Shown piece by piece: positions 15,238 to 23,349 of a DNA stretch of 64,000 bases. The notes under the pieces are model-generated. The model saw only the letters and a program-made list of their open reading frames with translations, was not told the origin of the DNA and searched no databases. Position 1 is the stretch's first letter, and each line of letters opens with the position of its first letter. Where the stretch lies: the NCBI RefSeq assembly GCF_004331465.1, contig NZ_SJKB01000003.1, positions 310,001 to 374,000 on the forward strand, given 5' to 3'. The DNA comes from Kribbella pittospori. Its GTDB lineage: Bacteria; Actinomycetota; Actinomycetes; Propionibacteriales; Kribbellaceae. A program made the position numbers and the translations under genes.

Positions 15238-17856
15238 GTGCAGACGGCCGGGGGGAGTGCTGGAACGGCGGTTGCACCGACTGATCTGTTGCCGCTGGCT
15301 CTCTCACGCCCGCATGACGCCATCGCAGCGGCTCGATCGTTGCTCACCGGCGACCTCGACCCGGAAGCCGCGTCCTGCGCGCACCAAGCGATCGGGATCG
15401 GCCTGCGCCAGCTCGGCGATGTGGAGACGGCGATCCGCGAGCTCCGGATCGCGCTGCGACTCGCCCAGACCACAGACCGGCCGGAGCGCGAAGCCGATGT
15501 TCTCGCCACCCTCGGCGCGACCCTTGGCCGCGCCGGCCGCAGCCGCGAGGGACTCATCCATCTGGACCGCGCGGTGAGCCTCAGCCGGGGAGCACTCTCG
15601 GGGCGCGTTCTGCTGCGGCGTGCCGACGTACTGCTGATCCTGGGCAGGCATCGCGAGGCGCTGGACGATCTGCGGATCGCGATCAGCCGGCTGCGGCGGT
15701 CCGGCGATCGGGTCTGGGAGGCGCGCTGCCGCAACTACCGCGGGTTCATCCAGCTCGAGATGGGCATCACCCGTCAGGCCGACACCGATTTCGAACAGGC
15801 CGGCCGGCTGTACGCCGCGAGCGGCCAGGAGTTCGAGTACGCCGAAACCCGTCAGAACCGCGGCCTCGTTGCGTTCTCGCGCGGCGATCTGCCCGCGGCG
15901 CTGCAGTACCTCGACGAGGCCGGGCGCGGGTTCGCCGAGGTCGGTGTGGTGTGGCCCGAGCTCGCGATCGACCGGTGTGCTGTCTTGCTCGCGGCGGGTC
16001 TGCCCACCGAGGCGCTCGCCGAGGCGGACCAAGCGATCATCCGGATGGAGACCGTCGGCGGGCAGGCGACGAAGCGAGCCGAGGTGCTGTTCGCGGCGGC
16101 GACCGCAGCGCTCGCGGCCGGTGAGCTCGAGACCGCGCGTTCCCGCGCCGAGGGCGCTCGCCGGTTGTTCTCGGCTCAGCGTCGTCCGTGGTGGTCGGTC
16201 CGCGCGTCGATGGTGCAACTCGACGCCCGCTATCAGTCCGGAGAGAGCGGTCCCAAGCTGCTGCGACAAGTGACAGAGACCGCCAGACGACTCGACACCC
16301 TCGGCGCGACAGAAGCATCGGCCGCACACCTGCTGGCCGGCCGACTCGCGTTGGCCGACGGACGAACGCGGACAGCCGGGCGGCAGTTGGAGCTGGCCGG
16401 GCGGCGGACCCGAGACACTCCACCACTCGCGCGCGGCGCTGCCTGGCTCGGCAAGGCGTTGCGGTCAGAGGCCAAGGGCGACGTCCGCGGAATGCTGACC
16501 GCCTGCGGCCGCGGTCTCGACGCGCTGGACGAGCATCGCCTGATGATGGGTGCGACCGAACTGCGAGCACGCGCGACCGGTCATGGCGCGGAGCTGGCCG
16601 GACTGGCGCTCCGCGATGCCTTGCGGCGCGACGACGCCAGGAGCCTGCTGAAGTGGGGCGAACGCTGGCGCGCCACCGCACTCACGATCCCTCCTGTGCG
16701 TCCACCGGACGACCAGCAACTCGTCCACGATCTCGCCGCCCTGCGCGACGTCGTACGCCGGTTGGACGCGAAACGCGACGGGGATGGGACCGACCCTGCC
16801 CTCGACCGTGAACGGCGCAGGCTCGAGAAGGCAGTGCGAGAACACACACTCCGAGCGCACGGGCATCGCTCGCACCCAGAGACCTCTGGAGTTCAGATCG
16901 ACGAGTTGCTCGACGAGTTGGGCGACACGGTGCTGGTCGAGTTGATCGAGATCGACGGAGTCCTGCACGCGGTGGTGGCGCGCGACGGACGGATCAGCAG
17001 ACTCACGGTCGGGCCGATGGCCGCGGCCGAGATCGAGGTGGAGCGATCTCGGTTCCGGCTGCGCTGGCTGGCCCATGGCCGATCGAAGTCCGGACCTTCG
17101 CTTGACGTGCTGGGCGCTCGGCTTGGCAGCGCGATCCTCGGCCCGGTGCAGGACGTGCTGGAGGATCGGCCTGTCGTGATCGTGCCGCCCGCGCGATTGC
17201 AGGCGTTGCCCTGGGGGCTGGTGCCGTCGCTGGATGGTCGTGCGGTGAACGTCGTACCGTCGGCGGCGACCTGGCTGCGGGCGCGACGGTTGCAGCCGCC
17301 GTCCGATCGACGAGTCGTCCTGGTGCTCGGCCCTGGACTGCCGGCCGGTCGTGCCGAGGTCACACGCCTCGCCGAGCGGTACCCGGGTGCGACCGTCCTC
17401 GCGAACGGTGACGCCACGGCCGAGAGGGTATTGAAGGAACTCGACGGTGCGTGGATCGGCCACATCGCGGCGCATGGCACCTTCAGGTCCGACAGTCCTT
17501 TGTTCTCTTCGCTGCGACTGGACGACGGTCCGCTGACCGTCTACGACTTCGAGCGGCTGCGGCGGGCGCCGTACCGATTGGTGTTGTCGAGTTGTGAGTC
17601 GGGGCTGGCGAAACCGGTCGGCGCCGACGAGTTGCTCGGACTCAGCAGCAGCCTCGTGCCGCTCGGCGCGGCCGGCATCCTGGCCAGCGTCGTACCGGTG
17701 AACGACCCGGCCACAGTGCCACTGATGACAGCGCTCCACGACCACCTGCAAGCCGGTCAACCGCTGGCGGGTGCGTTCGCGCTCGCCCGTGCCAAGGTCG
17801 GCGACGACCCGGTCGCCCGTGCGGCGGGCCGGTCGTTCGTCGCACTGGGAGCGTGA
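15238..17856 (+). CDS. TPR-CHAT domain protein (caspase-like protease)
   Basis: 872 residues. Residues about 20-450 are helical TPR-like repeats (examples: GLRQLGDVETAIRELRIALRLA, GRHREALDDLRIAISRL, GDLPAALQYLDEAGRGFAEV). The C-terminal ~300 residues are a CHAT domain with His746 in HIAAHGTF and Cys786 in LVLSSCESG, the caspase-like dyad 40 residues apart. The end, AGAFALARAKVGDD, is typical of CHAT proteins. The TPR part likely senses or binds a partner and gates proteolysis. The neighbours are a divergent S8 protease and downstream ECF sigma and small soluble-protein genes, so the protease probably acts on a sigma regulator. That target is inference. Confidence 0.88.
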   Translation: MQTAGGSAGTAVAPTDLLPLALSRPHDAIAAARSLLTGDLDPEAASCAHQAIGIGLRQLGDVETAIRELRIALRLAQTTDRPEREADVLATLGATLGRAGRSREGLIHLDRAVSLSRGALSGRVLLRRADVLLILGRHREALDDLRIAISRLRRSGDRVWEARCRNYRGFIQLEMGITRQADTDFEQAGRLYAASGQEFEYAETRQNRGLVAFSRGDLPAALQYLDEAGRGFAEVGVVWPELAIDRCAVLLAAGLPTEALAEADQAIIRMETVGGQATKRAEVLFAAATAALAAGELETARSRAEGARRLFSAQRRPWWSVRASMVQLDARYQSGESGPKLLRQVTETARRLDTLGATEASAAHLLAGRLALADGRTRTAGRQLELAGRRTRDTPPLARGAAWLGKALRSEAKGDVRGMLTACGRGLDALDEHRLMMGATELRARATGHGAELAGLALRDALRRDDARSLLKWGERWRATALTIPPVRPPDDQQLVHDLAALRDVVRRLDAKRDGDGTDPALDRERRRLEKAVREHTLRAHGHRSHPETSGVQIDELLDELGDTVLVELIEIDGVLHAVVARDGRISRLTVGPMAAAEIEVERSRFRLRWLAHGRSKSGPSLDVLGARLGSAILGPVQDVLEDRPVVIVPPARLQALPWGLVPSLDGRAVNVVPSAATWLRARRLQPPSDRRVVLVLGPGLPAGRAEVTRLAERYPGATVLANGDATAERVLKELDGAWIGHIAAHGTFRSDSPLFSSLRLDDGPLTVYDFERLRRAPYRLVLSSCESGLAKPVGADELLGLSSSLVPLGAAGILASVVPVNDPATVPLMTALHDHLQAGQPLAGAFALARAKVGDDPVARAAGRSFVALGA

Positions 17857-17865
17857 TCCACACCA

Positions 17866-17895
17866 TGTATCAACGCGCGGCCCGCGGACTCCGTA
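17866..17895 (+). promoter_or_regulatory. Candidate autoregulated promoter of the CHAT-linked ECF sigma gene
   Basis: TGTATCAAC (17866-17874), 13 nt, ACTCCGTA (17888-17895), located between the CHAT stop and the sigma start. It shares both blocks with 13712-13740. Confidence 0.45.
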
Positions 17896-17925
17896 TCAAT
17901 GACGGCGGGCGGAAGGAGCGGGGGA

Positions 17926-18501
17926 ATGCGGGATGATCCGACCGTCGTCAGCCTGGTCGTGCGCGCCGGGGAGGGGGACGAGGGAGCCTGGGACGAGCTG
18001 GTGGAGCGGTACGCCCCACTGATCTGGTCCATCTGCCGGCGGTACCGGCTTCAGCCGGGAGACACCGACGACGTGGGTCAGGGCGTGTGGCTGCGGCTGA
18101 TCGAGCATCTGCCCGGGCTTCGCGAACCGGCCGCACTGCCGGGCTGGATCGCGACGACCGCGCAACGCGAGTGCCTGCGCCTGCTGCGGGTGTCGAGCCG
18201 GGTCGATCCTGTCGATCCGGTGGACTCGCGGGAGGTGGGAGAGCACACCGTGGACCACGCGGTGGCGGAGGAGGAGGTGCTGCGGCACGAACGACGGCGG
18301 ATCGTCCGGGCAGCCTTCGGCCAGCTGTCCCAGCGCTGTCAGTTGCTGTTGGCAATGATCACGCAGGACCCGCCGGCGCCGTACGACGAGATCAGCCGCA
18401 AGCTGCACATGCCGATGGGCAGCATCGGCCCGAACCGGGCCCGCTGCCTGGACCGGCTGCGACGAGCGCCGGCCCTGGCGACACTGGTGGACGAGCACTG
18501 A
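17926..18501 (+). CDS. ECF-type RNA polymerase sigma factor (CHAT-linked)
   Basis: 191 residues from the ATG with GGAAGGAG about 7 nt upstream; an earlier ATG at 17899 lacks one. Region 2 is seen in AWDELVERYAPLIWSICRRYRLQPGDTDDVGQGVWLRLIEHL. Region 4 is FGQLSQRCQLLLAMITQDPPAPYDEISRKLHMPMGSIGPNRARCLDRLRR, where the usual SxGTVxSR is SIGPNRAR. The gene follows TPR-CHAT by 69 nt and precedes a soluble partner gene by 24 nt. No membrane anti-sigma gene is seen, so control may be by the downstream protein and the proteases (inference). Confidence 0.88.
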   Translation: MRDDPTVVSLVVRAGEGDEGAWDELVERYAPLIWSICRRYRLQPGDTDDVGQGVWLRLIEHLPGLREPAALPGWIATTAQRECLRLLRVSSRVDPVDPVDSREVGEHTVDHAVAEEEVLRHERRRIVRAAFGQLSQRCQLLLAMITQDPPAPYDEISRKLHMPMGSIGPNRARCLDRLRRAPALATLVDEH

Positions 18502-18525
18502 GGGATCAGTGAGGAGGTGGGAAGC

Positions 18526-18987
18526 ATGACGGAGACCGGCTGGAACGACGACGAGCTCCTCGACGCATTGCGCGACGCGCTGCGGACCGAGCGGGAGATG
18601 CCACGGACGTTCGTCGACGCGGGCAAGGCCGCGTTCGTCTGGCGGACCATCGACGCAGAGCTCGCCGCACTGACCTACGACTCGGCCTGGGAGAGCGCGG
18701 AGGCCGCGCCGGTCCGATCCTCCGAGAGCGCCACCCTGCGCGCGCTGACGTTCGCCTCCGACGGCTGGACGATCGAGATCGAGCTCACGCCGACCGGCGT
18801 ACTCGGCCAGTTGGACCCGCCCGAGTCCGGCACGGTCAGTGCCCGCGGCAACAGCGGTGAGCTGGCCACCGCCGAGATCGACGATCTCGGGTTCTTCGTG
18901 CTCTGGCCGATCCCGGCCGAGCCCTACCGCCTGATCTGTACGCCGTCCTCCGGACCGACGATCCTCACCGGCTGGGTGACGCCGTAG
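18526..18987 (+). CDS. Small soluble protein of unknown function downstream of the ECF sigma gene
   Basis: 153 residues from the ATG with GAGGAGGTGGG upstream. Residues 1-50 are helical and charged (WNDDELLDALRDALRTERE, then AFVWRTIDAELAALTYDS). Residues 65-150 look like a beta-sandwich (LRALTFASDGWTIEIELTP, then DDLGFFVLWPIPAEPYRLI). There is no membrane helix and no zinc HxxxCxxC motif. Its place 24 nt behind an ECF gene and next to CHAT and S8 proteases makes it a candidate anti-sigma factor or protease substrate. I do not recognise a named family. Its last codons form part of the terminator stem. Confidence 0.6.
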   Translation: MTETGWNDDELLDALRDALRTEREMPRTFVDAGKAAFVWRTIDAELAALTYDSAWESAEAAPVRSSESATLRALTFASDGWTIEIELTPTGVLGQLDPPESGTVSARGNSGELATAEIDDLGFFVLWPIPAEPYRLICTPSSGPTILTGWVTP

Positions 18988-19013
18988 CCGACCCCTGGGG
19001 GGCCGGCTACGGC
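18981..19013. terminator. Strong hairpin between convergent genes
   Basis: The 15-nt arms at 18981-18995 and 18999-19013 (GCCGTAGCCG... pairing with ...CGGCTACGGC) have one mismatch and a 3-nt loop. It separates the sigma operon from the convergent phoX-like gene. There is no U-tract, as is common in high-GC actinobacteria. Confidence 0.8.
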
Positions 19014-19020
19014 GGTTGCC

Positions 19021-20472
19021 TCAGCCCAGGTAGTCGCGCCACGGGCCGGTGATGGCCAGCGTGATGCCCGGGGTCTGGATGTTGACGAAGAGTACCTTGC
19101 CGTCGGCGGAGAACGTCGGCCCGGTGAACTCGGAGTCGTTCAGCATGTTCCGGGCGATCGCGTACGTCGGGCCGCCCGGGGTCGCGCTGAGCACGTGGCT
19201 GCTCGCGGTGCCGTCCTCGGCGAGGATCAGCGAGCCCCACGGGGTGACGGTGACGTTGTCCGGACCGTCGAAGTTGTAGTCGTCGTACTTCGCCGCGGCG
19301 CCCTTGTTCGCGGCGGCGCTCTCCGGGAAGTACGTGACCAGCTGGATGGTCTTGGCGTCGTAGTTGTAGAACCAGACCATGCCGTCGTGCGGGACGCCGT
19401 CGGCCGGCAGGTCGGCGGTGCCGCCCTCGGCGAACGAGTTGACGACGTACACGCCGTCACGGGTGCCGTAGACGCCCTCGAACTTCTTGCCGCGGGTGAC
19501 CTGGCCCTCGGTGAACTGGTTGCGCACCGAGACGGTCAGCCCGTCGCGGTCGGACACCGGCACCCAGGCGACCCGGAACGGCCGGAGCAGCTGGGCCGAG
19601 GTCAGGTAGGCAACATCCGGGATCGGCTTGCCGTCGTCACCGAGGATCGCCATCGCCTCGAGCGTGCCGAAGTCCTTGTCGGCCAGGTCCTTGTAGCTGC
19701 GCGAGCTGAGCTTGTAGCCACGCGGCGCGGACCAGCGGTAGAACAGGCCGTTCGGGCCGCTGGCGTCCTCGGACAGGTAGATGTGGGTCCGCTCCTCGTC
19801 GATCGCCAGCGCCTCGTGGGCGTAGCGGCCGAGCGCCTTCAGCGGCACCGGGTGCGCGGTCTTGCCGTCGGCCCAGACCTCGAAGACATACCCGTGGTCC
19901 TTGAGCCGAGTGGTGCCGTTGGCCTTGTTCTCGGTCTCCTCACACGTCATCCAGGTGCCCCACGGGGTCGGGCCGCCGGCGCAGTTGGTGAGCGTGCCGG
20001 AGATGCCGACCCACTCGCCCTTGTTGCGGCCGTCCTTGTCGACGGAGATGACGGTGCAGCCGCCGGCCGAGCCGACCGCCGAGTCGTACACGGTGCCCGG
20101 GATCTGCGGCACGCCCAGCGGGTCGTTGCCACCGATCTCGTGGTTCTGGATCAGCGTGTAGCCGTTGTGGTCGCTGTCGACCACGGCGGTGCCGTCGTGC
20201 AGCGACGGGGTCGGCTGGCCGCTCTTCAGCTTGGTCTCACCGGCGCGCGTGACGACCTTGTACTTGAAGCTGGCCGGCAGGGCGAGCAGGCCGTTCGGGT
20301 CGTCCAGCAGCGGCGGGAACGGACGGTGCGTCGGGAACGGGCCGGGACCGTGGGGCGAGTGCGAGACCGGGGTGGCCTCGGCGAGCGACGGCACCGAGCC
20401 GACGGTGGCGAAGCCGACGCCCGCGGCGCCGACGGCGGCACCACGGAGAACGGAACGGCGATCGACTGACAT
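19021..20472 (-). CDS. PhoX-like (DUF839) secreted phosphatase
   Basis: 483 residues from the ATG with GAGGAG 7 nt upstream. The N-terminus DRRSVLRGAAVGAAGVGF is a twin-arginine signal. The body shows the PhoX pattern: GYTLIQNHEIGG, NCAGGPTPWGTWMTCEET (the conserved cysteine region near the metal site), LGRYAHEALAID, DNVTVTPWGSLILAEDG. PhoX enzymes are monomeric Ca/Fe phosphatases exported folded by Tat, used to obtain phosphate from organic esters. I could not point to a clear Pho box upstream. An assignment as another beta-propeller DUF839 protein is possible. Confidence 0.82.
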   Translation of the reverse strand: MSVDRRSVLRGAAVGAAGVGFATVGSVPSLAEATPVSHSPHGPGPFPTHRPFPPLLDDPNGLLALPASFKYKVVTRAGETKLKSGQPTPSLHDGTAVVDSDHNGYTLIQNHEIGGNDPLGVPQIPGTVYDSAVGSAGGCTVISVDKDGRNKGEWVGISGTLTNCAGGPTPWGTWMTCEETENKANGTTRLKDHGYVFEVWADGKTAHPVPLKALGRYAHEALAIDEERTHIYLSEDASGPNGLFYRWSAPRGYKLSSRSYKDLADKDFGTLEAMAILGDDGKPIPDVAYLTSAQLLRPFRVAWVPVSDRDGLTVSVRNQFTEGQVTRGKKFEGVYGTRDGVYVVNSFAEGGTADLPADGVPHDGMVWFYNYDAKTIQLVTYFPESAAANKGAAAKYDDYNFDGPDNVTVTPWGSLILAEDGTASSHVLSATPGGPTYAIARNMLNDSEFTGPTFSADGKVLFVNIQTPGITLAITGPWRDYLG

Positions 20473-20707
20473 GGAATGCTCCTCAAGCATTTAGTGGCGG
20501 ACCAGCGCGGGCGACAGCCGCAGATCCTGTGTTCTCGAACCGCACAGAGTCGCTCGGCGGCACTGCGGGCCGGGACCTCTCCCGCAGGGCGACGGTGTCC
20601 GCCCGAGCGTGGACGATCCTGCCGTCGGTCGGCTGCCAGCCGGCAAACACCATCTGAACAACTCAGTGGTAATCGCCGAGCGGTCTCGCGGCGTGCCGTG
20701 AGGTCTA

Positions 20708-20742
20708 TTGACAATCGATAGGTAGCCGCTGATAGTCGATGC
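20708..20742 (+). promoter_or_regulatory. Promoter and operator of the DUF2975/HTH pair
   Basis: TTGACA (20708-20713), 17-nt spacer, GATAGT (20731-20736), then 6 nt to ATG: a consensus-spaced leaderless promoter. The -35 lies inside CTATTGACAATCGATAG (20705-20721), an inverted repeat with one mismatch per arm, a likely HTH-protein site. The rest of 20473-20742 shows no gene. Confidence 0.6.
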
Positions 20743-21222
20743 ATGAATCTGGCCGACCGGGTCGTCGCACCCCTCCGGATCCTGCTCGTCATGCTGTTCG
20801 CCGGCCTGTTGTTCGCGCAGGCGCTGAGCATGCCGGGACAGTTCGCCTACATGGCGAGGGAGGAGCCCGATCTGGCCTACCTGCGCTGGCCGTTGACGAT
20901 CTGGTCGATCCTGGGACTGCTCTGCGTGCAGGTCGTGATCGTGTGCACGTGGCGGCTGGTGACGATGGTGAAGGCCGACCGGATCTTCACCGAGGACGCG
21001 TTCGTCTGGGTGGACGCGATCCTGTGGGCGCTGAGTGCCGCCTGGGTCCTGCTGGTCGCCGGGTTCATCTACTTGGGCTTCCTGGCCGACGACCCGGGGC
21101 TGCCGATCGTTCTGTTCGGCATGGTGCTGACCGGCGCCGTCCTGGTGCTGCTGATGGTGGTGATGCGGGCCCTGCTCAGGCGCGCAACTACACTGCGGTC
21201 CGATATGGAAGCGGTCATCTGA
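20743..21222 (+). CDS. DUF2975 membrane protein
   Basis: 159 residues with four membrane helices (about 8-28, 47-70, 85-115 and 120-145). The pattern matches DUF2975 proteins, which are normally paired with a small Cro/C1-type HTH protein, as here (stop and start share one base). The pair is thought to form a membrane-linked regulatory module, but no function is established. The mRNA is probably leaderless. Confidence 0.8.
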   Translation: MNLADRVVAPLRILLVMLFAGLLFAQALSMPGQFAYMAREEPDLAYLRWPLTIWSILGLLCVQVVIVCTWRLVTMVKADRIFTEDAFVWVDAILWALSAAWVLLVAGFIYLGFLADDPGLPIVLFGMVLTGAVLVLLMVVMRALLRRATTLRSDMEAVI

Positions 21223-21428
21223 TGCCCATCATCGTGCGCATCGACGTCGAGTTGGCGAAGCGGAAGATGAGCGTGGGGGAGTTCGCCGAGAAGGTCGGTC
21301 TGACGCCGGCCAACATCGCCGTACTGAAGAACGGCCGGGCCAAGGCGGTCCGCTTCAGCACGCTCGAGTCCATGTGCCGGGTGCTGGAGTGCCAGCCCGG
21401 CGATCTGCTCGAGTTCGTCGAGGACTGA
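21222..21428 (+). CDS. Small Cro/C1-type (XRE) transcriptional regulator, YozG-like
   Basis: 68 residues, nearly all HTH: DVELAKRKMSVGEFAEKVGLTPANIAVLKNGRAKAVRFSTLESMCRVLECQPGDLLEF. This is the typical partner of DUF2975 proteins. It overlaps that gene by one base (TGATG), so translation is likely coupled. The inverted repeat over the -35 of the operon is its most likely target, giving autoregulation (inference). Confidence 0.88.
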   Translation: MPIIVRIDVELAKRKMSVGEFAEKVGLTPANIAVLKNGRAKAVRFSTLESMCRVLECQPGDLLEFVED

Positions 21429-21447
21429 TCCTCGGTACGCTCGCCGG

Positions 21448-22119
21448 ATGACAGGGCTTTCGGGTGCCGAGGTCCGGCGGGTCGGCAACCATTTCGTGAA
21501 GCGCGACCCGGCGGTCGCTGCCGAGGCGGAGCGGCTGGAATGGCTGGCGCAGCAGGGGATCAAGGTGCCGCGCATCGTCGATCGCCGCGACGGCGTACTG
21601 ACGACCTCAGTGGTGCCGGGTGTACCGGCATCGTACGACTGGACCGACGAACAGCGGCCCGCCGTCGTGGCGACGTTCGTCGAGCTCGCCCGTGCGCTGC
21701 ACAGCCTGCCGATCGAGAATTGTCCGTTCCGCCGCGACCTAGGCACAACGATGGCGGAGGCTCGCTCGCGGGTCGCCGCGGGCCTGGTGGATCTGAACAA
21801 CCTCGAGGATTCGTACGCCGGTTGGACCGGTGAGCAACTGCTCGCGGAACTGGAGCGGACCCGGCCGTCGAGCGAGGACCTGGTCGTGTGTCACGGCGAT
21901 CTGACCCCGGACAACGTCCTGGTCGATCCGCGGACCGGCCGGCTGACCGGGGTGATCGACGTCGGCCGGCTGGGCGTCGCGGATCGGTGGCTCGATCTGG
22001 CGATCCTCCGGCGGGAGCTGACCGAGGAGCCGTTCGCGGCGTTCCTGGCCGGCTACGAGCTGACCGGGCCTGACCAGGACAAGCTGGAGTTCTACATCCT
22101 GCTGGACGAGTTCTTCTGA
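21448..22119 (+). CDS. APH(3')-like aminoglycoside phosphotransferase family kinase, short N-lobe
   Basis: 223 residues; classical APH(3') enzymes have about 264-271. The catalytic loop HGDLTPDNVLVD, the metal-binding IDVGRLGVADR and the C-terminal FYILLDEFF closely follow APH(3')-II. The N-lobe keeps the Lys-containing strand HFVKRDP but starts about 30-40 residues later than classical enzymes, so the nucleotide loop strands are missing. TACGCT lies 6 nt before the ATG, a leaderless promoter pattern that supports this start. It could phosphorylate an aminoglycoside or another small molecule; resistance is not proven. Confidence 0.8.
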   Translation: MTGLSGAEVRRVGNHFVKRDPAVAAEAERLEWLAQQGIKVPRIVDRRDGVLTTSVVPGVPASYDWTDEQRPAVVATFVELARALHSLPIENCPFRRDLGTTMAEARSRVAAGLVDLNNLEDSYAGWTGEQLLAELERTRPSSEDLVVCHGDLTPDNVLVDPRTGRLTGVIDVGRLGVADRWLDLAILRRELTEEPFAAFLAGYELTGPDQDKLEFYILLDEFF

Positions 22120-22169
22120 GGCTGCAACGGCGGCCGTCCGCGGAGCGTCTAGGGTAGGAGGTGATCGTG

Positions 22170-22580
22170 ATGCGAGTGTTCACTGTGCTGGCCGCGGCCT
22201 TCCTGCTGGTTTCGTGCAGCCTGCTGGTTGCGTGCGGCAACGAATCTGACGCGGGAGAGGAGCCGTCGATGACACCGTCCAGCAGCGGCGTGTCCGAGAG
22301 CGATTCGCCGCCGCCGTCGGGACCGGCCGAGCAGGCGAAGGCCGACCTGGTGAAGCGGCTGGGCGTCGACGCGGCGCAGGTCACCGTGGTCAGCTCCGAC
22401 GAGGTGATGTGGCGCGACGGCAGCCTCGGTTGCCCGGAGCCCGGCATGCACTACACGCAGGCGCTGGTGAACGGCAGCCGCGTCGTCCTGGAGTCTGGCG
22501 GCAAGGAGTACCACTACCACTCCGGGCCGAACCGGCCGCCGTTCCTCTGCACGAATCCCCAACCACCCGTAGGCGGCTGA
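22170..22580 (+). CDS. Small lipoprotein of unknown function
   Basis: 136 residues from the ATG 8 nt after AGGAGG; the GTG at 22161 overlaps that ribosome site. A signal peptide ends in LLVACGN, a good lipobox, so it should be anchored outside the membrane. A Ser/Pro-rich linker follows. The C-terminal domain (KADLVKRLGVDAAQVTVVSSDEVMWRDGSLGCPEPGMHYTQ and YHYHSG) resembles a common actinobacterial lipoprotein domain with the DGSLGCP motif. Function is unknown. It sits 3 nt before the alaX-like gene. Confidence 0.72.
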   Translation: MRVFTVLAAAFLLVSCSLLVACGNESDAGEEPSMTPSSSGVSESDSPPPSGPAEQAKADLVKRLGVDAAQVTVVSSDEVMWRDGSLGCPEPGMHYTQALVNGSRVVLESGGKEYHYHSGPNRPPFLCTNPQPPVGG

Positions 22581-22583
22581 CCG

Positions 22584-23348
22584 ATGGCAGTTCCCGGACA
22601 GAAGGTGCCGGACAACGCCCCGGCGGCGCTGGCCGACACCGAGTTGTACGCCGTCGACGCGTACCTGGCCGAGTTCGACTCTCCGATCGTCGAGATCGAC
22701 GCGGAGCAGCGCCGGGTGGCCTTACGTCGTACGGCGTTCTTCCCGGGAGGCGGAGGTCAGCCGTACGACGTGGGCACGCTGCGCTGGGCCGACGGGTCGG
22801 CGGCGGTCACCCGGGTCAAGCGGGAGGGACCACTGCTCTGGCACTGGCTGGACGGTGAGCAGTTGCCCGGTCCCGACGACGAGGTGCATGGCGAGCTCGA
22901 CTGGGAGCGCCGCCACCTGACCATGCGGACGCACACCGCGCTGCACATTCTCTGCGGGGTGATCTGGGCCGACCACCACGTCGCGGTGACCGGCGGCAAC
23001 ATGGATCCGGGCAAGGGCCGGCTGGACTTCGCCTTCGACTCGATGTCGGCCGAGTTCGGCCGCCGGATCGAGGCCCGGATCAACGAGGAGATCGCGGCGG
23101 CCCGCGAGATCGTCGTCGACTTCGTCGGCCGTGAGGTTGCCGACGCCGACCCCGCGCTGATCCGGATCGCCGCACACCTGATCCCGCGCGAGATCGACCC
23201 GCTCCGCGTCATCGACATCACCGGCCTGGACAAGCAGGCCGACGGCGGCACCCACGTCCTCACCACCGCCGAGGTCGGCTCCGTCAAGGTCACCGGCACC
23301 GAGTCCCGAGGCAAAGCCAACAAACGCATCCGCCTCGAAGTCCACTAG
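22584..23348 (+). CDS. AlaX-type alanyl-tRNA editing protein
   Basis: 254 residues. It has the trans-editing layout: an N-terminal beta-barrel (AYLAEFDSPIVEID, TAFFPGGGGQPYD), then HTALHILCGVIW with the HxxxH zinc motif at about residues 114-118, and DGGTHVLTTAEVG near the C-terminus. These proteins hydrolyse Ser- or Gly-tRNA(Ala) made in error by AlaRS. Codon 47 is TTA (22722-22724), rare in high-GC actinobacteria. The gene ends one base from the convergent alpha/beta hydrolase gene. Confidence 0.85.
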   Translation: MAVPGQKVPDNAPAALADTELYAVDAYLAEFDSPIVEIDAEQRRVALRRTAFFPGGGGQPYDVGTLRWADGSAAVTRVKREGPLLWHWLDGEQLPGPDDEVHGELDWERRHLTMRTHTALHILCGVIWADHHVAVTGGNMDPGKGRLDFAFDSMSAEFGRRIEARINEEIAAAREIVVDFVGREVADADPALIRIAAHLIPREIDPLRVIDITGLDKQADGGTHVLTTAEVGSVKVTGTESRGKANKRIRLEVH

Positions 23349-23349
23349 T

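Noticed and set aside
19195..20469. Plus-strand open frame opposite phoX
   Set aside because: Valine/arginine-rich shadow with no motif; the Tat phosphatase on the other strand explains the region.
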